Assembly (NCBI GenBank): GCA_017475035.1
Contig: JAFVGK010000051.1
Span: forward strand, 1-37,681
Length of the DNA: 37,681 nucleotides
DNA from: Blautia sp.
Lineage (GTDB): Bacteria; Bacillota; Clostridia; Lachnospirales; Lachnospiraceae
Direction of reading: 5' to 3'
Shown: positions 30,935-37,681 of the stretch, in pieces
How the letters are laid out: each line of letters starts with the position of its first letter
Position numbering within the stretch: position 1 is the first letter of the stretch
The notes under the pieces: model-generated
Told to the model about the DNA's origin: nothing
Seen by the model: the letters and a program-made list of their open reading frames with translations, nothing else
Database searches by the model: none
Made by a program: the position numbers and the translations under genes

Positions 30935-33040
30935 TTATTCCAGTTTCAGCATATGCGTCGAAACGGTAGGACCGTCGTTACCGGAGACATCAGCCTGCAT
31001 CGTAACATTGGAGCGGTCTGCCAAAGAAAAGGCCCGGCAGACTGTAATGGTCTCCTGCGGGTTGACCTGTGCATAGAAATTATCCAATGCGGCGTCCTTG
31101 CCGTTTGGAATGGCGTCGCTTAAAGATTTGCCATTCTGGAAAGCTTTCAGGCGAATATCTTTCATCGGGCTGGAAGGCTCTGAAGAACGATTGGTGTAGG
31201 TGAAATAATACAAAAGACAATCGCTGCCCGCATAATCCTTTCCTAACGCATATTTATTATAACGGATTGAGAAATCTGCGGTGTCAATCGAAAGAGCCTG
31301 GGCAGTGTCTATATTGACAAGTGGATTCGAAGCTGCGTCAGAAACGGCATCGCCCATCACGATGATATCTTCACCGCTTTCAGCCAAAGGAGTTTCCTCC
31401 TGGGTATTCTCTGCGGTTGTTGAGGTATCTTCTTCGGCTTCGCTTTCTTCACTCTGGCCAATGGACTTCCGGATCTCATCCTCTATGCTGTAGAAATTCG
31501 CGGTAATGATACGTATCGTCTGCTCATCAAGTGAAGTGATTTTCCATTCGTTCTCGATTTTTTCCAGCGGGTACCTGACCTGCGTCTCCGCAAAGCATCC
31601 GTCCAGCTGATCTTTTCTGGCCATTAACATCTCAGCCAGAGTATCGGATGTATCTTCTTCATTAAGTGCTACACCGGAAAATGCGGAATCAACGATGGTC
31701 CGCATAAAATCACTGACCACATTCTGGTAAATCGAAGTGCCGTCGATATAGCGGATATGTGCGATTACTTCGGCGGTACCGCTGCTGAAATGAAAATCCG
31801 TCCGACGGATATCATAGGTCATCCTGGAGTTGACCATCTGATAAAAATCCCTGTAAGAGGTGCTTCGCACGTCAGCTCGATCGAGTGAAGAAAGATCATT
31901 GTTTTTAACCAGCTGCTCCATCCGATCAAAATCCAGATCCTGGATACTGGCCAGGAAGGCTTCGGCCACCGCAATCGGCTTGCTCTTTTCGTGGGAATAT
32001 AACCCGAAAACGGCAAGCAGGCAAATAAAGACTACACTGCATAAAATCAGGATAGAAGATGTTGTCTTGGGAAGGGACTTTAACTTATTATAAGCACGGT
32101 CAAGTGGTGAATCCCCGGAAGCAGCTGTGCTCTTCTTCTCTTCACCGCCGGCATCCTCTGACTTGTCATCAGCCTCCCAGGTACTGTAATCCTCACCGGT
32201 ATCCGTATCTTCTGCAGAAGAGCTTTCATCATCCGTGTCCATGACGGAGCTGTCTTCGGTATCGGAAACCGGGGATGCATCTGATGCTTCCGCAGCGGAA
32301 TCGTCCTGAGAATCTGATACGGAAGAGTATTCCTCGGCGTCCATGACGGAGTCGTCCCGGGAATCCGAAACGGAAGAGTATTCCTCGGCGTCCATGACGG
32401 AATCATCCCGGGAATCCGAAACGGAAGAGTATTCCTCGGCGTCCATGACGGAATCACCCCGGGAATCCGAAACGGAGGAGTATTCCTCAACGTCCATGAC
32501 GGAATCATCCCGGGAATCTGATACGGAAGAGTATTCCTCAGCGTCCATGACGGAATCATCCGGGAAATCCGAAACGGAAGAGTATTCCTCAGCGTCCATG
32601 ACGGAATCATCCGGGGAATCCGAAACGGAAGAGTATTCCTCGGCGTCCATGACGGAATCATCCCGGGAATCTGAAACAGATGAGTATTCCTCAGTGTCCA
32701 TGCCGGAATCATCCTCCTCACCGGAATGCTCATCATCTTCTTCCGAAGAAGCAAGCTCCCCGGTGTCTTCGGCTGCCTTCCATGCGGGAGAATCAGCAGA
32801 ATCTTCGTCACCGGAAATATCATCTGAATATCCGGAAGAAGAGTCCTCTTCTCCTTCCAGGACTGATGCGTCTTCCGTATCATCTTCAGGGAAATCTTCA
32901 CTGATCGCATCGTCGACAGGGATCGGTCCTCCTTCATTCAGGAAACTTCCCTCGGTAAGCTCATCCATTCTGCTGTCCATATCATAACCTGCCGTGTTAT
33001 TTTTCATCCCGCCAGGCTTTCTGCGCCTGCGCTTACTCAT
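30935..33040 (-). CDS. Single-pass membrane protein with acidic 17-aa repeats and DUF5067-like end
   Basis: A 701-aa protein. The start MSKRRRRKPGG is basic. Residues ~25-310 are very acidic and Ser-rich, with eight tandem 17-residue units (112-247) of the form MDAEEYSSVSDSRDDSV. One membrane helix lies at 329-348 (SILILCSVVFICLLAVFGLY). By charge, the acidic part is inside and the rest outside. Outside is an NTF2-like region (~355-510: AVAEAFLASIQDLDFDRMEQLV, AEVIAHIRYIDG, WKITSLDEQTIR), then an acidic linker, then a DUF5067-like end (FSIRYNKYALGKDYAGSDCL, YYFTYTNRSSEP). AAAGAGGTG precedes the ATG. Function unknown; the repeat region may be a charged spacer or phosphorylation target. Confidence 0.8.
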   Translation of the reverse strand: MSKRRRRKPGGMKNNTAGYDMDSRMDELTEGSFLNEGGPIPVDDAISEDFPEDDTEDASVLEGEEDSSSGYSDDISGDEDSADSPAWKAAEDTGELASSEEDDEHSGEEDDSGMDTEEYSSVSDSRDDSVMDAEEYSSVSDSPDDSVMDAEEYSSVSDFPDDSVMDAEEYSSVSDSRDDSVMDVEEYSSVSDSRGDSVMDAEEYSSVSDSRDDSVMDAEEYSSVSDSRDDSVMDAEEYSSVSDSQDDSAAEASDASPVSDTEDSSVMDTDDESSSAEDTDTGEDYSTWEADDKSEDAGGEEKKSTAASGDSPLDRAYNKLKSLPKTTSSILILCSVVFICLLAVFGLYSHEKSKPIAVAEAFLASIQDLDFDRMEQLVKNNDLSSLDRADVRSTSYRDFYQMVNSRMTYDIRRTDFHFSSGTAEVIAHIRYIDGTSIYQNVVSDFMRTIVDSAFSGVALNEEDTSDTLAEMLMARKDQLDGCFAETQVRYPLEKIENEWKITSLDEQTIRIITANFYSIEDEIRKSIGQSEESEAEEDTSTTAENTQEETPLAESGEDIIVMGDAVSDAASNPLVNIDTAQALSIDTADFSIRYNKYALGKDYAGSDCLLYYFTYTNRSSEPSSPMKDIRLKAFQNGKSLSDAIPNGKDAALDNFYAQVNPQETITVCRAFSLADRSNVTMQADVSGNDGPTVSTHMLKLE
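32311..32718. repeat. Eight tandem 51-bp units within the membrane protein gene
   Basis: GGAAGAGTAT recurs at 32321, 32372, 32423 and onward every 51 bp to 32678 (last unit GATGAGTAT). Units differ by a few bases, mostly silent or conservative (Ala/Val/Thr, Ser/Phe, Arg/Pro/Gln). Period 51 keeps the reading frame, so copy number can vary without breaking the protein. Confidence 0.9.
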
Positions 33041-33082
33041 TTAATCACCTCTTTCTAAAATTGTTGCCCCTTATTATTTATA

Positions 33083-33180
33083 GCATGCGCACGAATTCAT
33101 TGCGGAAAGATGCCGCTTACGCGGCTTAAATTCGGCGCAGTAAACAAATCAAAATGCAGGCATTTTGTTCGTTTACCATA
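33083..33180 (-). repeat. Family B element, copy 5 (upstream of repeat protein gene)
   Basis: Plus strand GCATGCGCACGAATTC, TGCGGAAAGATGCCGCTTAC, GCGGCTTAAATTCGGCGCAG, TAAACAAATCAAAATGC, then GCATTTTGTTCGTTTACC. Minus-strand hairpins GTAAACGAA/TTTGTTTAC and GCCGC-GTAA-GCGGC are both kept. It ends ~45 nt before ATG 33040. TATGGTAAACGAA occurs at the outer end, as in copy 1. Confidence 0.7.
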
Positions 33181-33349
33181 TTTTATGTAAGGATTCCTGA
33201 ATACAGTGCCACTGTATATTTCGCGGCTGATGCTTAAGAATGTAAAGCCTGATGAACGCGAATATAAATCCCTACAGGATTATGTGGTTATACTCCGTAA
33301 TTGCAGTCAAAACCACACTTGCTTTTTATTTTATCATAATCATCCTCCG

Positions 33350-33378
33350 TTGACAACTTACAAACGCAATCTTATAAT
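33350..33378 (+). promoter_or_regulatory. Perfect consensus promoter
   Basis: TTGACA (33350-33355), exactly 17 nt, TATAAT (33373-33378): a full match to the housekeeping consensus, the best in the window. Transcription near 33385. The next plus-strand gene begins only at 33667, so the leader would be ~280 nt unless the transcript ends at 33524. Confidence 0.8.
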
Positions 33379-33384
33379 ACAAAG

Positions 33385-33524
33385 AGGGTGAAGACAGTAA
33401 CATTTCAGTGTTTCAGATTACACCTCAACTATTACGATATGGCTCTGCTGTTATACTCGTGAACGCGATGGAATGCCTTTTCAGACCGGAAGATGAACGC
33501 GTTCACTCGTTATACGTGTTTTTT
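33385..33524 (+). ncRNA. Candidate small RNA of about 140 nt
   Basis: It lies between the perfect promoter (33350-33378) and a hairpin made of family D arms, GTGAACGCG (33459-33467) and CGCGTTCAC (33498-33506), followed by T6 at 33519-33524. No good start codon with a ribosome site and a sensible ORF lies inside. The T run is ~12 nt past the stem, and TATA/TATA pairing could extend it. The alternative is that this is simply a long leader of the 33667 gene. Confidence 0.35.
33452..33515. repeat. Family D inverted repeat, copy 2
   Basis: TATACTCGTGAACGCG and CGCGTTCACTCGTTATA, 30 nt between. Inverted relative to copy 1 at 9935-10004. The right arm itself contains the 12-bp palindrome TGAACGCGTTCA. 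Confidence 0.65.
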
Positions 33525-33666
33525 CGGCAGATAATTACGTTTACGGGCATATTTCCCGGCTGAGTGAAAGCGACATCGATCATGGAGCGGATGAGGGCCA
33601 TGAACCCAGGCGTCTGGTTATCGTCAGAAACAGGGACCGTTTCTGTAAACACAGAAAGGAAATCAT

Positions 33667-34146
33667 ATGGAAGATAAGGAAAAAATTGAAATGACACAAA
33701 AAACCGAAGATCTGCAAAAAGAGACGGAGGAAATGGTACAAGATGACAAAGAAGCGTCTCCTGCTCCGGGCCCTTCCCGTACGGCTATCTTTTGGGTTCT
33801 GGGCGGAGGTTATCTGATTTACACCGGATATCAGCTTGCCAGAGGTTTTATTAAGGGAGATGAATCTTCCTCTTTGCTTTTCCTTGTGATTGGGATTGTT
33901 TTCATTATAACAGGAGCTGTTCTGGCTTACTTCGGGGGAAAAGACCTGATGAGTCAGGAGAAAGAGAAGAAAGAAAGACAGGAACGCGGCGAAGCGGAGC
34001 CCGTCCCTCCTATGCTGCAGGGATTTTTTGGAAAGAAAGAGACAGAACGGGCGAAAGCAGCTCCTGCAAAAACGATATCAGAACGGGCGAGAATGGTTGA
34101 ACAGTTACAGGAAGAAGCAGATTCTTCCGATGAGGATTCAGAATGA
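33667..34146 (+). CDS. Small membrane protein, unknown function
   Basis: A 159-aa protein I do not recognise. A charged N-terminus (1-37) is followed by two hydrophobic helices: AIFWVLGGGYLIYTGYQLA (~40-58) and LLFLVIGIVFIITGAVLAYF (~70-89). A Lys/Glu-rich C-terminal half of ~70 residues ends in EEADSSDEDSE. Both ends are probably in the cytoplasm. ATG 33667 follows AAAGGAAATC. It is a separate plus-strand gene; the 131-152 bp on to the next gene show no clear terminator, so it may be co-transcribed with the GDPD gene. Confidence 0.75.
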   Translation: MEDKEKIEMTQKTEDLQKETEEMVQDDKEASPAPGPSRTAIFWVLGGGYLIYTGYQLARGFIKGDESSSLLFLVIGIVFIITGAVLAYFGGKDLMSQEKEKKERQERGEAEPVPPMLQGFFGKKETERAKAAPAKTISERARMVEQLQEEADSSDEDSE

Positions 34147-34298
34147 TATGATACAAATGACAAAAAGTCATGAAAATGCCCGTTGATTTTTTATAATTGA
34201 TGAGATTAAGCCATGCAGAACAGGCTTTTTGGGATGTAATCAAAATGTGAAAACCAGGTAAAGGGCTCTATGAATATTTGGCGGGAGGGAGCTGTGCT

Positions 34299-35153
34299 AT
34301 GAAAATTCTGGGTATGGTTTTTTTGGTAATTCTGATCCTTGCCTGTCTTTACCTGCTTTCTTTGAACGGAAGGCGAAATGCGCCGGGCGTGAGGGATTTT
34401 GACGGTTGGAGCTATGCGCATCGTGGTTATCATGATGATAAGGAGATTCCGGAGAACAGCCTGGCAGCGTTCAGGCTTGCTGTAGAAAACGGATTTGGAG
34501 CTGAGCTGGATGTTCATTTATTAAAGGATGGTTCTCTGGCGGTATTTCATGATTGGAATCTTAAACGAATGACCGGAGAAGACCTGATCCTGGAGAACCT
34601 GACGGCGGATCAGGTCAGAAACCACAGATTGCTGAAAACAACGGAGCATATTCCTCTTCTTGATGAGGTACTGGAGATTTTTGCTGGTAAAACGCCCTTG
34701 ATTGTGGAACTCAAGACGTATCGTGGAAATTATGCAAAGCTCTGTGAAGCCGCATGCCGGAAATTAGATGCTTATACCGCTTTATACGGAGGCAGGTATG
34801 TAGTAGAAAGCTTTGATCCGAGAGTTGTCTGCTGGCTGCGCCGGCACAGACCGGATATTATCAGAGGTCAGTTATCGACGAACCTGATCAAAGAAGACAA
34901 TGATCTTTCCTTGCCTGCTGCTTTTTGCGGTACTTATCTTTTCGCTAATTTTCTGACCCGGCCGGATTTTATCGCATATTGCTTCGGCGAAAGAAAGAAT
35001 CTTTCCAACAGGCTCTGCCGTTCCCTGTGGAGGCTTTCCGGAGCCAGCTGGACGATCAAAAATGAAAATGACTTCAGGATTGCGAAAAAGGAGGGACTTT
35101 GGCCGATCTTTGAAGCTTTTGATCCGAGAAAGCAGGAGAAAAAAAGAAGATAA
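34299..35153 (+). CDS. Glycerophosphodiester phosphodiesterase (GDPD family), membrane-anchored
   Basis: A 284-aa enzyme that would hydrolyse glycerophosphodiesters to glycerol 3-phosphate and an alcohol. The helix ILGMVFLVILILACLYLLSL at the N-terminus is an anchor. Active-site motifs: YAHRGYHDDKEIPENSLAAF (His, Arg, Glu-Asn), GAELDVHLLKDG (Glu and Asp metal ligands), VFHDWNLKRMTG (second His), and LIVELKT (Glu). Later motifs YVVESFDP fit the family. ATG 34299 follows GGGAGGGAG; a TTG at 34278 is before that site. The next gene begins 19 nt after the stop, so they form an operon. It could act on phospholipid head groups or teichoic-acid-type polymers. Confidence 0.9.
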   Translation: MKILGMVFLVILILACLYLLSLNGRRNAPGVRDFDGWSYAHRGYHDDKEIPENSLAAFRLAVENGFGAELDVHLLKDGSLAVFHDWNLKRMTGEDLILENLTADQVRNHRLLKTTEHIPLLDEVLEIFAGKTPLIVELKTYRGNYAKLCEAACRKLDAYTALYGGRYVVESFDPRVVCWLRRHRPDIIRGQLSTNLIKEDNDLSLPAAFCGTYLFANFLTRPDFIAYCFGERKNLSNRLCRSLWRLSGASWTIKNENDFRIAKKEGLWPIFEAFDPRKQEKKRR

Positions 35154-35172
35154 TGAGAGATTATGGAGGTAA

Positions 35173-36525
35173 ATGATGAAAAAAAGGGGTATTATCTTTT
35201 TATCTGTATTAATGAGTTCTATGCTTTGCTGTGTGGGGAGTTATGCAAACGAGAATATCGATGGTAATGCAGAATATGATATAGAGGAAGAAACTGTTTC
35301 GGCTGGCGAAACGGAAGAAGAAATATCTCAGGAAGGAAAAGATATCGCAGAGGAACCGGAGAAGACGCAGGAAGAGGAGGCACAAGAGGAGAAAGCTGCG
35401 AAAACAGAGGAGATCGAGAGAAGCCTTGGCCTGACTTCGGTATGGAATGCCCGTGAACTGGGAGGGTATGAAGGCGCCGATGGACTGATCATTGGCGGCG
35501 GAAGGCTTTGGAGGAGCGGGGAGCTTTCAGAGATTTCCGCAGAAGATAAAGAACTCCTGCAAAAGAAAGGCTTAGCGACGATCATTGATCTTCGTACAAC
35601 CTGGGAAGCAATGGCTGAGCCGGATGGAAAGCTGGGCGGGGTCAGGAACCGTCTGGTAGAAAGATATCTGTCAAAGCATATGGAGTCAGACTTTGAGAAT
35701 TATTATCCTTTTTCCCCGGGAATGAAATACAAAACCCACTCGCTGAATCTGCTGGCGGCTATGGGGGAGGATGCAGCAGGTTTCTTCGAGCGGAAATATA
35801 CGGATGATTATCTGTTCAGCGATACTGCTCTTGCCGGATACCGTCGTGTGTTTAATCTTCTGCTTTCTTCAAAATACCCGATTTTGATTCATTCCGGAAT
35901 GGGAAAGGACCGCACGGGCATTGTATGCGCCTTGATTTTGTCTGTGTTGGGTGTAGAACGGGAAACCGTGATCGAAGATTATATGCTGTCCAATGACTAT
36001 CTGCTGGAGTATATAGAGCAGGAGCTTATAGAAGCACAGGAAGAAACGGGAAATACGGACAGCCTGGGAGATATTTTTACTTTATGTACGGTAGACCGCT
36101 CGTGGATAGAAAATGCTTTTGATGCGATTGATACTGACTATGGTTCTATGGAAAACTTTTTCCATCAGGCCATGAACCTTACGGATGAAGAGATAGACGA
36201 ATTACGGGCGAGATTTCTGAAAGATCCAAATGCTCCTGACGTTACCCCTGTGCCGACGGAGACGGTTACGCCGACTCCGGCAGAGGAAGACGAATCTGAT
36301 GACGGGGATGAAGAAGATGTCGATTACGGAGATACGGTAAGTGATCTGTATGAAGAGAGTTATGAACCGGAATACTATGAGGCACCGGTGTATAATGACT
36401 ATTCGGGCGGCAGCCAGGAAAGTGTGTCTTCTAATAATAATGATAATAGTAATGATGATTATTCATATGGGGATCTGGGCGGGTATTCGGAGGTAGCTCC
36501 GCCTGATGAATCGACACCGTGGTAA
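35173..36525 (+). CDS. Secreted tyrosine-phosphatase-fold protein with Cys-to-Ser active site
   Basis: A 450-aa exported protein of the Y_phosphatase3 (protein tyrosine/serine phosphatase) family. Signal peptide MMKKRGIIFLSVLMSSMLCC, cleavage near SYA. An acidic linker (31-84) follows. The core (85-340) has the family start TSVWNARELGGY, RLWRSGELSEIS and TIIDLRTTWE. The P-loop should read HCxxGKDRTG but reads HSGMGKDRTG: the nucleophile Cys is Ser241 (codon TCC at 35893), while H240 and R247 remain. It is therefore predicted inactive as a Cys phosphatase. The tail (350-450) is Pro/Thr then Asp/Tyr/Ser/Asn-rich. GGAGG precedes ATGATG. It lies between GDPD and patatin genes. Confidence 0.85.
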   Translation: MMKKRGIIFLSVLMSSMLCCVGSYANENIDGNAEYDIEEETVSAGETEEEISQEGKDIAEEPEKTQEEEAQEEKAAKTEEIERSLGLTSVWNARELGGYEGADGLIIGGGRLWRSGELSEISAEDKELLQKKGLATIIDLRTTWEAMAEPDGKLGGVRNRLVERYLSKHMESDFENYYPFSPGMKYKTHSLNLLAAMGEDAAGFFERKYTDDYLFSDTALAGYRRVFNLLLSSKYPILIHSGMGKDRTGIVCALILSVLGVERETVIEDYMLSNDYLLEYIEQELIEAQEETGNTDSLGDIFTLCTVDRSWIENAFDAIDTDYGSMENFFHQAMNLTDEEIDELRARFLKDPNAPDVTPVPTETVTPTPAEEDESDDGDEEDVDYGDTVSDLYEESYEPEYYEAPVYNDYSGGSQESVSSNNNDNSNDDYSYGDLGGYSEVAPPDESTPW

Positions 36526-36598
36526 AGGACCGGTTGGTATGGCATTGTGCCGGAGCAGAAGAACATTCATAAGATATGGTACTGAAAGGAAGAGATGC

Positions 36599-37465
36599 AT
36601 GATAGGAGTTGTTGATGTCGGAGGGGGGATGCGCGGTGTCTATGGTGCCGGTATCTTTGACTGGTGCATGGATCATGGGATCAGCTTTGATTATCTTGCC
36701 GGAGTATCTGCCGGCAGTGCGAATTGTGCTGCGTATGCTTCAGGGCAAAGAGGCAGGAATTATCTGTTTTATCATGAATACAGCTTCCGCAGGGAATACA
36801 TGAGCATGGATTTGTTTTTACGCACGGGAAGCTATCTGGATCTGGAGTATATTTACGGAAGCGGACTGACCAATTCAGACGGAGAAAACCCTCTTGACTT
36901 TGAAGCCATGCTCGCAAGCGGGAAAAAAATGAAGATTGTCGCAACGGATGCAAAGACCGGGGAACCCGTATACTATGACATGACGGATATGTCCCAGGAT
37001 GATTACGGCGCGATTAAGGGTTCTTCGTGTGTGCCGGTTGCTTCAAAGCCTTATGAGTGGAAAGGCCGGCTGCTGTTTGACGGCGGGATTTCTGACCCGA
37101 TTCCTTATGATCTTGCATTGGCGGCAGGCTGTGAGAAGGTTGTGGTAATTCTGACCCGGCCAAAATCTTTTCGTCGAAACGCCAGAAAGGACGAACTGAT
37201 GTCCGGACTGCTTGCCAGAAAATACCCGGAAGCTGCCAGGAGACTGAAAGAACGCGCCTATGTGTATAATCATGAGCTTAACCGGGCACTTGAATTGGAG
37301 AAAGAAGGAAAACTGCTGATATTGGCGCCGTATTCGATCGGAAATATGAGTACGTTGACGAAGGATAAAGAACAGATCGATCATATGTACAGGCTCGGTA
37401 TGGAAGATGCACAAAAGATAGAGGGTTTTTTTGCGGAAGGAGCCGCAGCGGGCTGCGGCGGCTGA
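36599..37465 (+). CDS. Patatin-like phospholipase
   Basis: A 288-aa lipid acyl hydrolase of the bacterial patatin family. The oxyanion loop is VGGGMRGVYGAG (7-18). The nucleophile is Ser37 in AGVSAGSAN (GxSxG). The partner Asp161 lies in LLFDGGISDPIP (DGG/A motif). The dyad is intact. No signal peptide or membrane helix, so probably cytoplasmic. ATG 36599 was chosen because AAAGGAAGAG is just upstream; the open frame to 36506 overlaps the preceding gene's end. The gap to that gene is 73 nt with no terminator, so it may belong to the GDPD operon. It could deacylate phospholipids to feed GDPD, but substrate is unproven. Confidence 0.9.
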   Translation: MIGVVDVGGGMRGVYGAGIFDWCMDHGISFDYLAGVSAGSANCAAYASGQRGRNYLFYHEYSFRREYMSMDLFLRTGSYLDLEYIYGSGLTNSDGENPLDFEAMLASGKKMKIVATDAKTGEPVYYDMTDMSQDDYGAIKGSSCVPVASKPYEWKGRLLFDGGISDPIPYDLALAAGCEKVVVILTRPKSFRRNARKDELMSGLLARKYPEAARRLKERAYVYNHELNRALELEKEGKLLILAPYSIGNMSTLTKDKEQIDHMYRLGMEDAQKIEGFFAEGAAAGCGG

Positions 37466-37542
37466 CAACAACCCAGCATGGGCGGATTCAGACTCTCCGG
37501 ATGTAAAGGTTATTTCCTGCACAGATCCTGAGCCGGAACTAT

Positions 37543-37681
37543 GTTATGATTGCATCGACAAAAGCCTGATTCTACGGATCGCTTCGCAGCGGAGCTGCTC
37601 TCGCGTCTCGCCTCCCGGCTCGGTCGTTGCTAAACGCATGCCACTGGCATGCAGCAACCTACAGCCACTCGGAATCCGCTC
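37543..37681. repeat. Family A repeat, left half (cut by window edge)
   Basis: Matches 4621-4783: ATTGCATCGACAAAAGCCTG, ATTCTACGGATCG, CAGCGGAGCTGCTCTCGCGT, CTCGGTCGTTGCTAAACG, then GCAGCAACCTACAGCCACTC. The last bases CCGCTC are the first six of the window. No gene lies in 37466-37681. Confidence 0.85.

Noticed and set aside
32311-32718. Regular 51-bp repeats as a CRISPR array
   Set aside because: The whole unit is repeated without variable spacers, it is in frame inside a gene, and no cas gene is present.
32343-32987. 214-aa plus-strand frame with MTESSRESETEEYSSAS repeats
   Set aside because: It is only the antisense reading of the 51-bp tandem repeats; no ribosome site, and the minus-strand gene has domains and a membrane helix.

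Overview
This 37.7 kb stretch looks like the chromosome of an anaerobic, fibre-degrading Firmicute, most likely a gut or rumen Clostridium/Lachnospiraceae-type bacterium. That assignment is an inference. It rests on strong AGGAGG-type ribosome binding sites, consensus TTGACA/TATAAT-like promoters, Gram-positive signal peptides, sugar ABC importers without their own ATPase, rubredoxin and ferredoxin proteins, and intracellular glycoside hydrolases beside AraC and LacI regulators. No rRNA, tRNA, CRISPR array, transposase or phage gene was seen.

Layout, left to right. (1) 227-2665: a sugar-binding protein gene divergent from an AraC-type regulator. (2) 2727-4463: a minus-strand pair encoding a DUF624 membrane protein and an AAA-CYTH protein. 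(3) 4941-18371: the hemicellulose/cellulose block. It holds a GH39 beta-xylosidase, an orphan CpaF-type secretion ATPase, a GH67 alpha-glucuronidase, a fumarylacetoacetase-family protein, a GH2 beta-mannosidase, a secreted SH3b protein with an Asp-rich tail, and a GH94 cellobiose phosphorylase. (4) 18908-23287: a LacI regulator, a sugar-binding protein and two permeases. (5) 23607-25629: a flavin reductase-rubredoxin fusion and a DUF362/ferredoxin protein. (6) 25954-30547: a secreted Ig-like protein and a second ABC sugar importer (permease, permease, binding protein). (7) 30935-37465: a membrane protein with eight 51-bp repeat units, a small membrane protein, then GDPD phosphodiesterase, a secreted phosphatase-like protein lacking its catalytic Cys, and a patatin phospholipase.

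How the genes work together: none of the glycoside hydrolases has a signal peptide. The ABC importers would bring oligosaccharides (xylo-, glucurono-xylo-, manno- and cello-type) into the cell, where GH39, GH67, GH2 and GH94 would break them down. The LacI gene and the GH94 gene are divergent from one intergenic region, and the LacI gene is followed by the importer, so LacI is the likely controller of cellobiose-type uptake and phosphorolysis. The right-hand trio could form a glycerophospholipid turnover unit.

The most unusual feature is the intergenic DNA. At least five families of dispersed, hairpin-forming repeats (called A, B, C, D and F here) occupy most gaps. Family C lies immediately upstream of the ribosome binding site of four unrelated genes and shows paired base changes in its stem. 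Family B lies in or just upstream of the 5' leaders of four minus-strand genes. Both window ends fall inside the same repeat (family A).
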